Assembly (NCBI GenBank): GCA_973895155.1
Contig: OZ316892.1
Coordinates: 13,578,001-13,642,000 of the forward strand
Length of the DNA stretch: 64,000 bases
From: Marsupella aquatica
Taxonomy: Eukaryota; Marchantiophyta
Direction: 5' to 3'
Shown here piece after piece: positions 11,674 to 23,815 of the stretch; position 1 is the stretch's first letter; every line of letters begins with the position of its first letter. The notes under the pieces are model-generated. The model ran no database searches and was not told where the DNA came from. It saw only the letters and a program-made list of their open reading frames with translations. Position numbers and translations under genes: made by a program.

Positions 11674-14600
11674 TTACAATATTTGTAAATAATTACAATG
11701 CCTTGAAAAACTATTGGAGTCTAATACTTTGGTAAAAGCATCCGCTGGATTAAGCTTTCCATCAATCTTGACAAGCTCAAATTCATCATCCGATAATGCC
11801 TGTCGGATGAAATGATAGCGGACATCAATGTGCTTTACCCTGCCATCCATCACCTGATTCTTGGCAGTGTAAATTGCACTTTGACTGTCACAATGAAGAT
11901 ATACACACTCTTGTGATAAACCCATTTCCGTGACAAGCTTTTTCAACCAAATGGTCTCTGATGCTGCTTCTACTGCTGCTACATACTCGGCATCCATAGT
12001 AGACTTTGCAACACACTTTTGGAGAGTAGACTTCCAACTAATGCATCCACCAGCAAGTGTAAATACATATCTAGTTGTCGATCTCCTCTTATCCAGATCA
12101 CCTGCGTAGTCTACATCCACGTAACCTTGAAGCACTTTCATATTGTTTGAGCTTGCATCAAACAATAAACCCTTCTTAGTGGAACCTCTGATGTAGCGCA
12201 AAATCCATTTCACTGCTTCCCAATGAACTTTTCCTGGATTTGCCATGTATCTGCTTACCTTGCTAACGGCATAAGCTATGTCTGGTCGGTGCATACCATG
12301 AGATACATTAAACTACCCTCAGCACTTTCATAAGGAACTTTGGACATCAAACTTTATTCTGTCGCATCCGATGGACAAAATGCTGCAGAAATATTGAAAT
12401 GCCTTACCAAAGGAACACTCACAGCCTTAGCATCTGCCATGTTGAATTTTGAGAGTACCTTCTCTGCATATCTTTTCTGCATCAGCCAAAGTTTGGCTTT
12501 GTTAACATCCCTGACAATCTCCATGCCTAGGATCCTCTTGCTGTGCCCAAATCTTTCATCTTAAACTCAGAACTGAGTTGGGCCTTAAGCTTATCAACTT
12601 TGCCCCTATCCTGTGCTGCAATGAGCATGTCATCCACATAAAGTACAAGGATGACAAGCTTAAAACCTGTGTTGTTCACACGCCTTATGTAAACACATGG
12701 ATCGTACACACTTCGCACAAATCCAAACCATTTTAAAAATTCATCAAAACGCTTGTTCCACTGCCTTGGGCTCTACTTTAATCCATACAAGGATTTTAGC
12801 AACCTGCATACCAAATTTTCCTTGCCCTTTTGCACAAAACCCTCTGGTTGCCTCATGTAAATCACCTCATCCAACGATCCATATAAGAATGTCGTGACAA
12901 CATCCATTTGATCTAAAACCAGATCAAATAAAACTACAAGAGCACATAGCAAACGTATTGTTGAATACTTTGCTACAGGTGAAAAAACCTCATTGTAGTC
13001 TATACCTTTTTGTTGAGTAAAACCCTTGGCTACCAACCGAGCCTTAAATATCTTCTCAGCATCCTCCGTGGGTCCATCTTTCTTCCTATACACCCACTTG
13101 CTGTCAACAGCCTGCTTGTCACTAGGTAGACTTGTGAGTTCCCAAGTCTTGTTATCATGAAGTGATTTCATTTCCATGCGCATCGCCGCCTGCCACTGTT
13201 GCTTCTCCATAGAAGCTAGGACCTCTCGAAATGAGGATGGATCTCCATCTTCTGTCACCAATGCATCAATAGATTCTTCATCCAAATCCACTTGATCAGA
13301 AGGAAGCCAAGTACCATACCTTTCCCAGGCTTGACGTTTGCGAGTTCCTCTTTGCACTGAAGACTCTGGCTGATCTGATTATAGTGCGCTTTGCCTTATA
13401 GTAGTGTCAACATATTCTTCATTTGACACATCCTCTCCCCTTAAATCCTCTAGAGGAGGAGATTGCTCGCTGTTAGTAGTAGGGAATTGACCTATCTCTC
13501 CCTCCTTCAATGATTTGTCTTCATTGAAGGATACATCCCGACTAACAAGTAACTTGCAATCAACTGGATCCCACAATCGATATCCTTTAACGTCACGCTG
13601 ATAACCAAGAAAAATGCATTTTTGGGCTCTAGGATCTAGCTTAGTCCTATTGTTGCTAGGAACATGTGCATATGCTTCACAGACAAAAACCTTAAGCTTT
13701 GAATAATCAGCAGGTCGATTGTGCCATAGCTCAAAGGGGGTTTTGTAAGTAATTGCCCGACTAGGAGAGAGATTTACTAGATAAGCAGCTATGTTGACAG
13801 CTTCTGCCCAAAAGATTTGTGGCAATTTAGAGTGGCTCAACATGCTCCTTGCTCGCTCCAACAATGTGCGGTTGAGTCGCTCAGCAACACCATTTTGCTC
13901 AGGAGTGTACACAATTGTGAGATGGTGAGTAATTCCCTTATTTGCACAATACGTGTTGAACTCGCCAGAGGTGTATTCACCACCATTATCTGATCGTAGA
14001 TATCTCACATTCTTTGCAATCTGTGTCTCAACTTGAGCTACCATTGTTTGAAGATGGAAAGCACTTCAAACTTATGGGCAATGAAATAAATCCAAACAAA
14101 CCTTGAGTAATCATCGATAAACGATACATAGTATTGTTTGCCTGAATGTGAGGAAACCGGAGCAGGACCCCACACATCGGAATGAATATACTCAAGTACA
14201 ACTTTAGAATGATGAATGGCAGTCGAAAATGGAGTTCTTGTTTTCTTGCCGACAATGCAATGATCACAAAAACTCAACTTGCATGCTTGCAATCCTGGTA
14301 GGAGATGTCACTTGTGTAGGATTTCCAAACTTTTTTCACTCATGTGACCAAGCCAAGCATGCCATAAATTGATTTTCTCCTCTTGAGATGTGACCAAATT
14401 GACTTCAGCAAGAAGTGTGGTGCCTTCCAAGACATAGATGTTTCTTTTCCTCTTGCCAATAAGAACTTCAGTTGATCCATGCGTGACTGTTAACACCCCA
14501 TCAGTTGCACTCCATTGATAACCCTTCGCATCCAAGTAGCCAAGAGAAATCAAATTCTTACACATTTCTGGAATGTGTCTGACATTTGATAGAGTACAGT

Positions 14601-15705
14601 ACTTGCCACCGGGTAGTTGAATCTTTACGGATCCAATCCCTAAAACTTTGCAAGAATGATTATTTTTCATCAAAACAGATCCGTTGATAGGAGTGTAGGA
14701 TGAGAAAAGTTCACGCATATAGCACATGTGATACGAGCAAGCGGAATCCAAGATCCATTGACAATCCTCAACTTGGGAAGTGGTACACAATGCAAATCCT
14801 TCACTATCCTCTTCTCGAACAACTACTTGGACTGAAGAACTGACAACTTCCTTGAATGTGTCTTTGACGCGACAATCCTTCTTCATGTGGCCCACTTTGT
14901 CACACTTCCAACACTTTATCTCACGAGTAGACTTGGATGGTGATTTGGATCGAGATCTAGACCTGGATCTAAACCTCCTTCTACCAAAAGATCGGTTGTG
15001 GAACCTTCCTCGCTCCATGGGAAGTGGGTTGAACCTTTTATTTTCATGAGATGGCTCCCTTGATTTGCCTCTTTCTACCAACAGTGCTATTGATGATGAG
15101 GTTGAGGTAGGATGAGCTGAAGAAACCAGCTTAGACTGCATGTCATCGGTCAACAGGGCACTCACCACATCATTGTAGGATATAGTTGTCTTATCACGGA
15201 ATAGAAGAACTCGAGACAAAGATTGGTACGAAGGTGGTAGTGAGCTCAAGAGTTGTAAGGCTTTCTTTTCTTCGCTCAAATGCTCCCCCAAATTCTCTAG
15301 GTCAACCACAAGATCATTGAACTGATCGATATGATCTTGAATCTTGACTCCATTAGCCATTTTGAATTGCATGAGCTTCAGACTTGCATACATTCGGTTT
15401 GACATCTCCTTCTTGTAGTACTTGTTGCGCAATGCTTGAAACAAGTCCGTCATCGTTTGTGTTGTTTTTTCCTCGAACTGCTTCTTCACATTGTTTTTCA
15501 GGTACATGCCAACAATACTTACCGCTTGATCCTAGAGATCATGCCAATCATCATCTTCCATCTCCTTGGGTTGAGATCTTAGTAACTTGCCTAGGCCCAT
15601 CGCCCTAAGTGCATCCCTCACGTTACGTTCCCATATTGTATAGTCCATCCGACCATCAAATTTTTCCACCTCAAACCTTTGACCTCCAATCCTAGTAGTC
15701 GCCAT
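11674..15705 (-). pseudogene. Family-B copia gag-pol polyprotein (disrupted)
   Basis: Reading minus: gag starts at the ATG at 15705 (MATTRIGG, then FEVEKFDGRMDY), includes LLSSLPPSYQSLSRVLL and an arginine/serine-rich stretch, then the zinc knuckle CWKCDKVGHMKKDC. The protease site is ILDSACSYHM. Integrase has the zinc-binding HAWLGHMSEKSL and CDHCIVGKK, then HSDVWGPAP, FIDDYSRFVW and NGVAERLNRTLLERARSML. RT has LYVDDMLIAAQ; RNase H ends with VRYHFIRQALSDD. Defects include a TAG about 57 codons into gag, frameshifts near 14300 and 14040, a break near 13380, a TAG in GLK*SPRQW, and breaks near 12530 and 12300. Non-functional as it stands. Confidence 0.92.
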
Positions 15706-16861
15706 CGTTGGAATACCAAATGTAGTGTGGAGTCACCTTTCGACAAGAAATAAACGTCGAATGCTCAGATATGGGGTGTGAAAATAAGGCCAAAAATGAA
15801 AGTTGGTGAATTTTGAAATTGATCACTCCTACGTGTAGCCCACAAGGTAATGCTCCAAATTCTGAAAACGGTTTGTCAAATGGACTCTTGAGTGCCGAGA
15901 ATTTTTACTCCGACCGGAGGGGGGTAAAAGATGAAATAATTACCCCTCGAGGGAATCTCTTATGCCAAAGATTCCACTAGTGTACTTTTTCAGAATCGAA
16001 CGCACCAATACTTGCCTAGCTTCCCCAAGTACGCCTCTCCAAAAGTTGAAGTTGATCCGATTTTATTTGCCGCTCGGAATCTTTGACCTTCGGTAAAAAT
16101 TTAAGCCTCTAGAAAAGAATCTTTTCGAGAAATTCCGTCCGCCCTTGTACAGCCCCTGCGGGGGACTTCATAGGGGGCACTTCCCCCTGCCCGAGCCCTG
16201 TCGAGCCCTAAAAGGCCTCCTCGAAGTTTTCGACCTCCTCGCGCGTCCGCGGAAGTCGCGACTACTCGTGGTAGACAGTACCCCTCGGCGGATTCACTCA
16301 AATTCCTGTCTCAGTTTTTGACGAAATCCAATTCTGATTTCAGATTCATAAACTAGACTTTGAGAGCATCAAGATTGATATAAAGAACTCGCAAAACGAT
16401 GGAGTAATGAGGGAGAAACAATTCGGTGAAAGTGACTAATATTAAGTTATCCGCCATAGCCAAAATTTCGAGTTCAAAAAACGAGAATTGAAATTAAGAT
16501 TGCTTCTCAACTGTTTGACGGAATTCAACGATGTTGATATCGAAATGTCTAGAAAGACAAGGCGTTCAAGCGTATCTCAGTTTCAAGTCCCGATAGAACA
16601 ATCAAAAAGACTGATCTGAGAAATTGACCTTATCTCTTGCCCGATAACGTAAATTGAAAACCGTCACTTACAATTGTTTCCGCTTCTGACCTCAGACCTT
16701 CATTGCTTCACTGAAATGAGCCCCTGGTTGTGTGCTCCACACTTGTGAGAAGATTGAGTCCGATCTTCTTTCAATAGCTCCGCTTCGAAGAGGAAATCAT
16801 CCGCTGTTCGCTTTGCTTGAAGCAAGTTCTATGGAGTTCCTAATCGACTGAAAAAATCTGA
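15706..16861 (-). other. Family-B 5' leader between primer site and gag
   Basis: About 1.15 kb of sequence with no convincing coding frame. A GC-rich block lies at roughly 16130..16280 (plus coordinates), unlike the AT-richer flanks. It probably serves as untranslated RNA for packaging or translation control, but nothing here proves that. Confidence 0.6.
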
Positions 16862-16873
16862 GCTCTAATACCA
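16862..16873 (-). other. Family-B primer-binding site
   Basis: On the minus strand TGGTATTAGAGC lies just downstream of the 5' LTR. It differs by one base from the TGGTATCAGAGC that pairs with the 3' end of initiator methionine tRNA in most plant copia elements. Confidence 0.85.
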
Positions 16874-16875
16874 AT

Positions 16876-17198
16876 TGTGGGGAGAAATCAGATCAGGAAA
16901 AACACTCCAAACATACACGTGCTCAATAGTTACGTGGTTCGCCTCAAGGTTGGCTACGTCCACGGGAAGACCAAGCTTTATTAATGGTTATGTGTCTACT
17001 CAAGCATCACCATAGCTCTCATCTCTTCAAGCTCTCATCTCTTGCTATATCACTGTGTTCTCTCTTGAGAACTCTCTTGTATGTTCTCACACCACATAGA
17101 AGTTGAAGAGATAAGGACCAACTCTTCAACTAGGGTTTACTCTAACCCTAGTTAACATACTAACCACAGTTCAATCCAAGACTGAGTTAACCTCTACA
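16876..17198 (-). repeat. 5' LTR of family-B copia element
   Basis: 323 bp, minus-strand start TGTAGAGGTTAAC and end CTCCCCACA. It adjoins the target duplication ATAGG at 17199..17203. A G-to-A change has made its primer site imperfect, but the LTR itself is intact. Confidence 0.93.
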
Positions 17199-19485
17199 AT
17201 AGGATCCCATAGCTTTCACACCACTCTGGTACCCAAGAAAAACACATTTTTTGGATGTAGGATCCAACTTGGTCCTATTCTGCTTTGGTGTGAGAGCATA
17301 TGCATCACTTCCAAAAACTACCAAGCCATGATAGTCTGCTTGCCGCTTATAGCGCATCTCAAACGACGTTTTGAAATTGATAGCACTAGAAGGAGAAAGA
17401 TTTACCAAATAAGCTGCGGTATTGACAGCTTCTGCCCAAAATTCCTGTGGTAAACTTGATTAGCTCAACATACTCCGTGACCGCTCCAACAGTGTCCGAT
17501 TGAGCCTCTTAGCGACACCATTTTGCTGTGGAGTATAAACTGTGGTGAGATGGCAAGTTATCCCCTGTTCTGAACAGTACTCTTCAAATTCCACTGAAGT
17601 GTACTCCCCGCCATTGTTTCACCTCAGACTTTTCACCCTTGTATCCAAACACTTGACCGTGTTTCCAGTCTGATTCTCCACCTGGGCCTTCCAATTCTTA
17701 AAAATGGACAAGACATCAAACTTATGCGTCATGAAATAAATTCATATAAATCTTGAGTAATCGTCAATAAATGATACATAGTACAACTTTCCAGAGTGTG
17801 AGGGAGTTGGAGATGGACCCCACACGTCACTATGTATGTACTCAAGAACCGTCTTGGAACGATGTGTTCCAACACCGAAAGCACGACGATACTGCTTTCC
17901 AAGAATGCAATGCTTACAGAACTCTAATTTACTAGATTGCAAATTAGAAATGAGTCCATTCTTCCGTAAGATAGCCAAACCCTTCTCACTCATGTGGCCT
18001 AGCCGTGAATGCCACAGATGAGTCATCTCCTTGTGAGACTTGGTTACATTGGCCTTTCCACATACAGTATTGTCCTGCAACACATACAAATTCTTCTGTC
18101 TGCTCCCCTTCAAGATCATTGTCTCTCCCGACCTAACTTGAAGTTCACCATCAATAACGCTCCATTGATGACCATTTGAATCCAACACACCCAGTGAAAT
18201 CAGATTCTTACGCATGCCAGGTACATACCTGACTCCGGACACTGTGCGCACAGTGCCATCAAACATTTGAATCTTCACAGACCCAATACCCTCAATTTGA
18301 CAGGAGTGATCATTTCCCATCAGAACTGAACCGTTTGAAATAGAGTAAGAACTGAAAAACTCTCAAATGTAACAAATGTGAAAAGAGCAAGCACAGTCAA
18401 GAATCCACACATCATCTGCTCTCCTAGATGACATGCACAAGGCATACCCCTGGCTTCATAATACATACTCATCATTGAGTAAATTAGCATCTCCATTAGC
18501 CCTAGCCACATTTGCCGATGAAGATTCAACTGCCTTTCCCTTACAGTCTCACTTGAAGTGTCCAACCTGGTTGCACTTCCAACATGTCACCTGCCTTCTC
18601 TGAGGGGATTTGCCTCTGGATTTAGATCTAAACTGGGTTCTATGCTCCCCAGTTGGTCGTTGCATACTCCTCCCACGGTTAACAGTGAGGGCAGCACCAG
18701 AGGGATGAAGGTTGTGACGTGATGTGCATCTTCTGCTGAAGATCATCACTAAGCAGAGAACTTACCACGTCATTGTATGAAATGGTATCCCTATCACGAT
18801 GCAACAACACCCGTGATAGGGATTGGTAAGATGGAGGCAATGAACTGAGAAGCTGTAGAGCCTTCGTCTCATCATTCAAAGTCTCCCCAAGGTTTTCCAA
18901 GTCAACGACTATCTCGTTGAAAGCATCCACATGGTCCTGCAACTTCGTACCGGATTCCTTCATCTTGAAACTCATCAGTTTGTATGAAGTATAGAGCCAG
19001 TTCGACAACTCCTTGCAGTGATACTTGCTCTACAATTCCGCAAATAAGGACATGCAGTCCTTATGTGCACCCAACTGCTTGATGATGGGAGGCATGAGAT
19101 AGAGTGTAACACACCACGCTCCCTGCTCCTGCATGCGGTCTCATTGTCTCTCATCAACATCGTCTTCACGAGGGCACAACAATTGGCCCATCCCTGACGC
19201 ATAGAGCACTCCCTTCACCTGCTTCTCCCAGAGCAAGTAGTCAGAGCACCCATCATACTTTGTCACTTCATACTTGGGTCCCCCAAGCTTGAACGTACCC
19301 ATCTTCTTCTTTGGCACTACCTTGAGCTCCGGTAGTAGAACAGCTTCCTCCACCACTCGTCGCACCGGTGATGGTACCGGTGTCACATGCTCTTCCTCCT
19401 GCTCCTCTCTCTCCATCACAAACCGCCACGGTGATCCTCGTGCTTCAAGTTCCACGTCTTCAAAAATCTCCTCTAAATCACTCAT
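17199..19485 (-). pseudogene. Family-A copia gag, protease and integrase part
   Basis: Right half of the interrupted family-A polyprotein. Gag starts at the ATG at 19485 with an acidic extension (MSDLEEIFEDVELEARG...) of about 60 residues before the usual KYEVTKYDGCSDYLLWEKQV. Then come LLSSLPPSYQSLSRVLLHRD, the zinc knuckle CWKCNQVGHF, protease WILDCACSFH, and integrase blocks LWHSRLGHMSEKGL, CKHCILGKQ, HSDVWGPSP and FIDDYSRF. Stops: DERQ*D (a TGG-to-TGA change would explain it), AEL*SKY (CAG to TAG), HFK*DC and CYI*EF (CGA to TGA), plus a TGA between gag and protease. One frameshift lies near 18700 and others in integrase. Confidence 0.9.
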
Positions 19486-20494
19486 ATGAGAAAATCACGA
19501 AAAAATGACATTTTTCACAACTTCTCAAAAAACTCAAAACTAATCATCGCGGCGTAGCCCACGAGGCTAGGAGTCCACGAGGCTCCCCCTGGTCACTCCG
19601 GGCCGCCCTTGGAGCGAGGCGCCCTCGGGTCGCTCTTGGAGTGAGGCTCCCTCGGGTCACTCCGGGTCTCCCTAGAAACCCTGTTGCTACGAAAATCCCG
19701 CCGCAATTCCCGGACAAAGTTACTGTTCACTAGCTTTGTCATTTTCCTTGTGCCCTAGGTCGCCGCCGCACCTCACCTCTCCGCGATGCACTAAATTGCC
19801 GTAGGAAACACAATTTGCCAACATCCAACGTTGCTTGCTGCCGCCAATTCCACGAGTAAAAATGATGACCGCCGACGGGGAAATGTTGTTGAATTGCACA
19901 GGCACAATCTGCAAGCTCAGCAGAGAAAAAATCTTTCGTCGTGTCACACTCACTCCGCGTCAAGTGCCAATCCCGGACTCAAAATGACCGTCTTGACGCG
20001 ATCAAAACATTGAGCCATAGCACTTTGCATTTCTTCCTCCAAGATGGATGTGACGACGAGTAACCCGGTTCAGATGAGAACAAGCTCCATAGTCTGTGAA
20101 AAAATCTGAACGTCTCCTTCACTCGTCATGACGCACTCGGTAACCATTTGACAGCAACTCAACTACCAAAATGAACAGCTCGCTTTAACCTCCAACATGA
20201 GCTATAACATGCGATGCCTCCCGCACCGCACAACTCAAACCGTTGAAAAAATGATCTCTGGTTTCTCCCCCGAAATATCGTCGAACACGAAAAAACTCCA
20301 GATCGACGCAAACTTTGATTCCTCCGCACCACGGATACCGATCAGCGAGTTCTAATCACCGTTAGAAAGCCCTCTCACTATTCTATCCGTTCAGCCACAC
20401 ACATTCAAGTTTCATGCGACGAAACTCTGAATGTAACACCGACAATGAACGCTAGAAAACCGTCACAAAAAAGACCTCGTCACCTCCCAGGCAT
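19486..20494 (-). other. Family-A 5' leader between primer site and gag
   Basis: About 1 kb with no convincing coding frame. Between 19555 and 19675 there is a GC-rich block made of imperfect repeats of about 30 bp (GAGTGACCCGAGGGAGCCTC on the minus strand). Similar GC-rich blocks occur in the leaders of the other two families. Function unknown. Confidence 0.6.
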
Positions 20495-20506
20495 GCTCTG
20501 ATACCA
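20495..20506 (-). other. Family-A primer-binding site
   Basis: Minus strand TGGTATCAGAGC, a perfect match to the common initiator methionine tRNA primer site, two bases downstream of the 5' LTR. It fixes the orientation of the element. Confidence 0.93.
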
Positions 20507-20508
20507 AT

Positions 20509-20853
20509 TGTTGAGCATCGACAACAATCGCAATGGCAAGCCCATGAACCATCCAACGCACAAAAGTCGACACAGAGAGATACGTGGTTCACCTCCACAT
20601 GAGGCTACGTCCACGGGAACACACAAGAGCTTTACTGCACTCTAGGCCGACCGGCCATATCAAGCATCCACAGCACAAGCTCTCTCTATCTCTCAACTAG
20701 CTCCGTAAGAATGAGCCTGAGTTCCACCTCTCCAAGCAAACACCACTTGGTTACAGAGTGTGCATAGCATGACTAACCTAACCAAGTCTGCAACTAAGGT
20801 TAGCCTTAACTACGGTACAGTCGTAACTCTAGACCTAAGAGTAAATCCTAACA
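20509..20853 (-). repeat. 5' LTR of family-A copia element
   Basis: 345 bp, same termini as its partner. The likely U3 TATA element has changed from CTATAA to CTGTAA relative to the other two family-A LTRs in the window, which may have weakened its promoter. Confidence 0.93.
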
Positions 20854-22351
20854 GACTACCCTTGGGTCAACTGACTGAGAAGTAGGTTGGCTGGCCTCCT
20901 TACCATTCTCCTATGTATAGCCTCTGTGCAGGCAAACGGCTTCTCCGCGTCCAGAGAATCAGAGGCCGTGCTTGATGGTGGTCAAAGTCACCTTCAGGTA
21001 CACTGGAACAGTATTATCATGACTCCGGATGCAATGACAACCATTGGATGTAAAGGAGATGACCTGAGCTAATTTTCTTAACCCATGAATGAAAACAATG
21101 ACATGATTGTGATAAATAGGAGAAAAATCAATAACTGTTAAGATACATGCTAGTTTACTTGACTATAAGTTAACCTAACCATGATTAGGACCATATAACT
21201 CTTGTTCCTAACACCTATTAATACCAACCACACAGGAGAAGACATTGACAGTTGGAGATTTAATGTGGCATCCTCTCGATTCTCATGGCAATGCCTTCCA
21301 CATCTTCGAACAATAACAAGGTAAGTTTGCCACAAAAGAGTGGTAATCCAGAGACCCGGTACTTATTTATGTGACAAGCTATTTTGTTATTATTTTAGAC
21401 TACCATCTTCCCCCGAACATAGCGCCCGGGCCTTGTGTTTAAAAATGGTTTTTTTGAGGTCTCCATATATTAAAAAAGTATTTTTTCTTCAATACACAAC
21501 GCCGTTTTAACTCAGCGCCCTCTGTTCAAAATTTGACCCTAAACTGTTCTACATTGAGCAAAAACACTAAAAAATTCAAGAATCATATGTCAATGTCAAT
21601 ATTCAAACACAACGCTTATTTTCAAACACAATGCCCTGTAAATATAAAAAATGAAAACACAAAGTCAAAACTCAAATACAATGCCCTTGGCACACTATTC
21701 GAATAAAGCCTCCCATGGCCCACTATTTGAATACAAGGCCATGGCATTGTGTTTGGGGAAGGCCATAGTACTAGTATGAAAGCAAGAGTTTTACTTATAA
21801 ATTATAAATGTTGCTTATTATTAGGGAGTGTCAAAGTACAGCCATAAGAAAAGTCTTATTGCTGAGAACTTTTGGGACATAAGATTCTTATAGAGTGTGT
21901 ATTTAGGTTGCCAGTAAAGAGTTATGTCCTGGCCATAAAAGTGTTTATGTCCTTGCCCATACCTCCTTTATGGAGCTGTTTTGACATGCCCTATTGTGTT
22001 ATCATTTCCACCCCTACCTGCAGCTGTCCCCCATAATCAGAGTTCACAGGTTTCACTCTAGACCGGCCCCACCCTCGCTTAGACTTGTGCCCTCATTAGT
22101 CAGAGTTCACAAGCTTCATTCTAGATCATAGGCCCTTATCTTAGTTTTCAATATTGCACTTTATTTGTTTTCCTTAGGGCTCTTTATAGATTACTTTTCG
22201 ATAGCAGGCTTTATTAGATAGATTCGGCTTTAGTAGAGTCGTTGTTTCTTTCTCAAAGATATATATCACATTGCAAAAGAAAGAACAAGAGTCACCGAAA
22301 CTGAAGCATGGTCCCACAGGCAAAAGGTTAGTAGAGTTTTTGTTTCTTTCT

Positions 22352-22392
<41 letters not shown>

Positions 22393-23815
22393 GTCCCACA
22401 GGCAAAAGGCCCAGTGAAGCGGAGGCCAGCAAGAAACCAACAAAGGAAAAAGGACGAGCAATAAAGATGAGCTGATTCGGGGAACAAAGGGTCAAGGGGA
22501 GCAAACGGGTCACGAGTGAGGATATTATTATCACTGGTCTGTCGAGGCCCGATTGTTTCCAGTACCGACCGTCGGCTGCTGCACACGTGACACGACAAGA
22601 TTATCACCTTGCCACCTACTGGGCACTCAGTTGAACTCCTATCTATTGCTCACATAAAGCATACCTTTCAGATTTTCATCGCCCAAGCATCGCGACATTC
22701 TCTTCCAATGATCTAAGCTACTGTACTGTGGTCACGAGCATCATTCTTCAGTCGTGGGTACGAGTGTGGACGAGGCTACTTCTACTGACTGTCAGAGAAA
22801 GAAATCAGGTGTGAAAAGCGTAAATTTGGATTCTCCTCACTGAGTGTTCATTTCTTCGTGTTTGAATTCGTTGGCAATCCCATCAGTTCAGGAAAGTGTG
22901 TCTCTCTCAATTGCGGTACTGCACTCTCCTAGTGGCATTTTGTGAATGATTGTTTGGGCAATGTTTTACGGGGCCCTAGAACTCCTGACGGTTTGAATTG
23001 CGCAGCTCGCTACTGTATAGTGCGGCTCAATTCCGCTAGAGCAGTGATAGATTACTCCCGCAATTAATTCGTCTATTGCTCACCTTTTCTTTCAAATTGC
23101 ACCCATTGATATTGAAATAGGTTTCATCGAGAAACGTTACCCCGCAGGCTAACCTTCAGTATGTTCGCCAGGGTTCGTAGCTCCTTTCGTATTCTAGAGA
23201 GCAAGTCCTGCAACCCGGACATACGTTTAGTGTTTCTGTGGATGTGTTGAGAATAGACTGTATTTAGAAACACGAAAGGCAGTCGGCGGGAAAGGAGTTG
23301 TCTCGAGTTGAGTCCATCCCGTAGGCAGAAACGGTGTCATGCCGAAGTTTCTGCTGCAAATTTCCGAAATTCTGAAGACTATTTGTGTTAGTGAGTTAGC
23401 TGTGTATTGTAGCAAGTATGCTCGTATTTCGTAAAATGGAAATGTTCCTCTCCTCAGGTCAGCTTGCACCTGTAGGTTCTGGATTACTAACTACTGTGTA
23501 TCCCTGTCTGCGTTGTCCGTAAATGAAGTCTTTTTAATGGGTAAGTCAAAAGACTCAGCTGATGTTCAATGCTCGCCGTCCAAACTGTACAATGTTTTAG
23601 TTTCCAGTTCTTTGCAGTGCAGGAAGGAAGGTCTGCCTAAGGGGAGCTCTGCGCTGAATGGTGGGCATGCACTTGACAAATTGACAAGTGAGGTCAAAAG
23701 ATTCCTCGGTGGAGATTGTTCTGTTCGCTGGGTGGGATCTACATAAACTGCAATATCATTTCCGCCCGCGGACGTCTCAAGTGCCTGTAACTAATTATTT
23801 GAAGGGTTGGGTCCA
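20854..23815. other. Intergenic region upstream of the PQ-loop gene
   Basis: No gene was recognised. Around 21420-21780 there are repeated AACACAAYGCC words and a perfect 13-bp inverted repeat (21623..21635 with 21743..21755). A duplicated segment with an AT microsatellite lies at 22231..22408. The promoter and 5' untranslated region of the PQ-loop gene must lie in the last kilobase; I see no coding start before 23816. Confidence 0.55.
22231..22408. repeat. Local duplication with AT microsatellite
   Basis: A segment containing TTGTTTCTTTCTCAAA and ending GGTCCCACAGGCAAAAGG occurs twice (22231..22329 and about 22331..22408). The second copy carries an expanded AT run at about 22365..22388. 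Confidence 0.8.

Larger units (their letters stand above)
11157..17198 (-). mobile_element. Complete family-B Ty1/copia LTR retrotransposon nested in family A
   Basis: Bounded by two 323-bp LTRs (11157..11479 and 16876..17198) and flanked by ATAGG (11152..11156 and 17199..17203). It interrupts the family-A polyprotein just after integrase: family-A sequence reads up to FLGYQSGVK on the right and resumes with LIVSRDVSFNES on the left. Minus-strand order is leader, gag, protease, integrase, RT, RNase H. The coding region has several stops and frameshifts. It inserted after family A, in the same orientation. Confidence 0.95.
8598..20853 (-). mobile_element. Complete family-A Ty1/copia LTR retrotransposon, interrupted by a nested element
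   Basis: The element is bounded by LTRs at 8598..8955 and 20509..20853 and flanked by the five-base duplication GACTA (8593..8597 and 20854..20858). Reading on the minus strand, the order is 5' LTR, primer-binding site matching initiator methionine tRNA, a leader of about 1 kb, gag, protease, integrase, reverse transcriptase, RNase H, polypurine tract and 3' LTR. Integrase before reverse transcriptase identifies copia rather than gypsy. A separate element (11157..17198) splits the integrase-to-RT linker. Several nonsense codons and at least two frameshifts mean it cannot now encode its own proteins. Confidence 0.95.
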
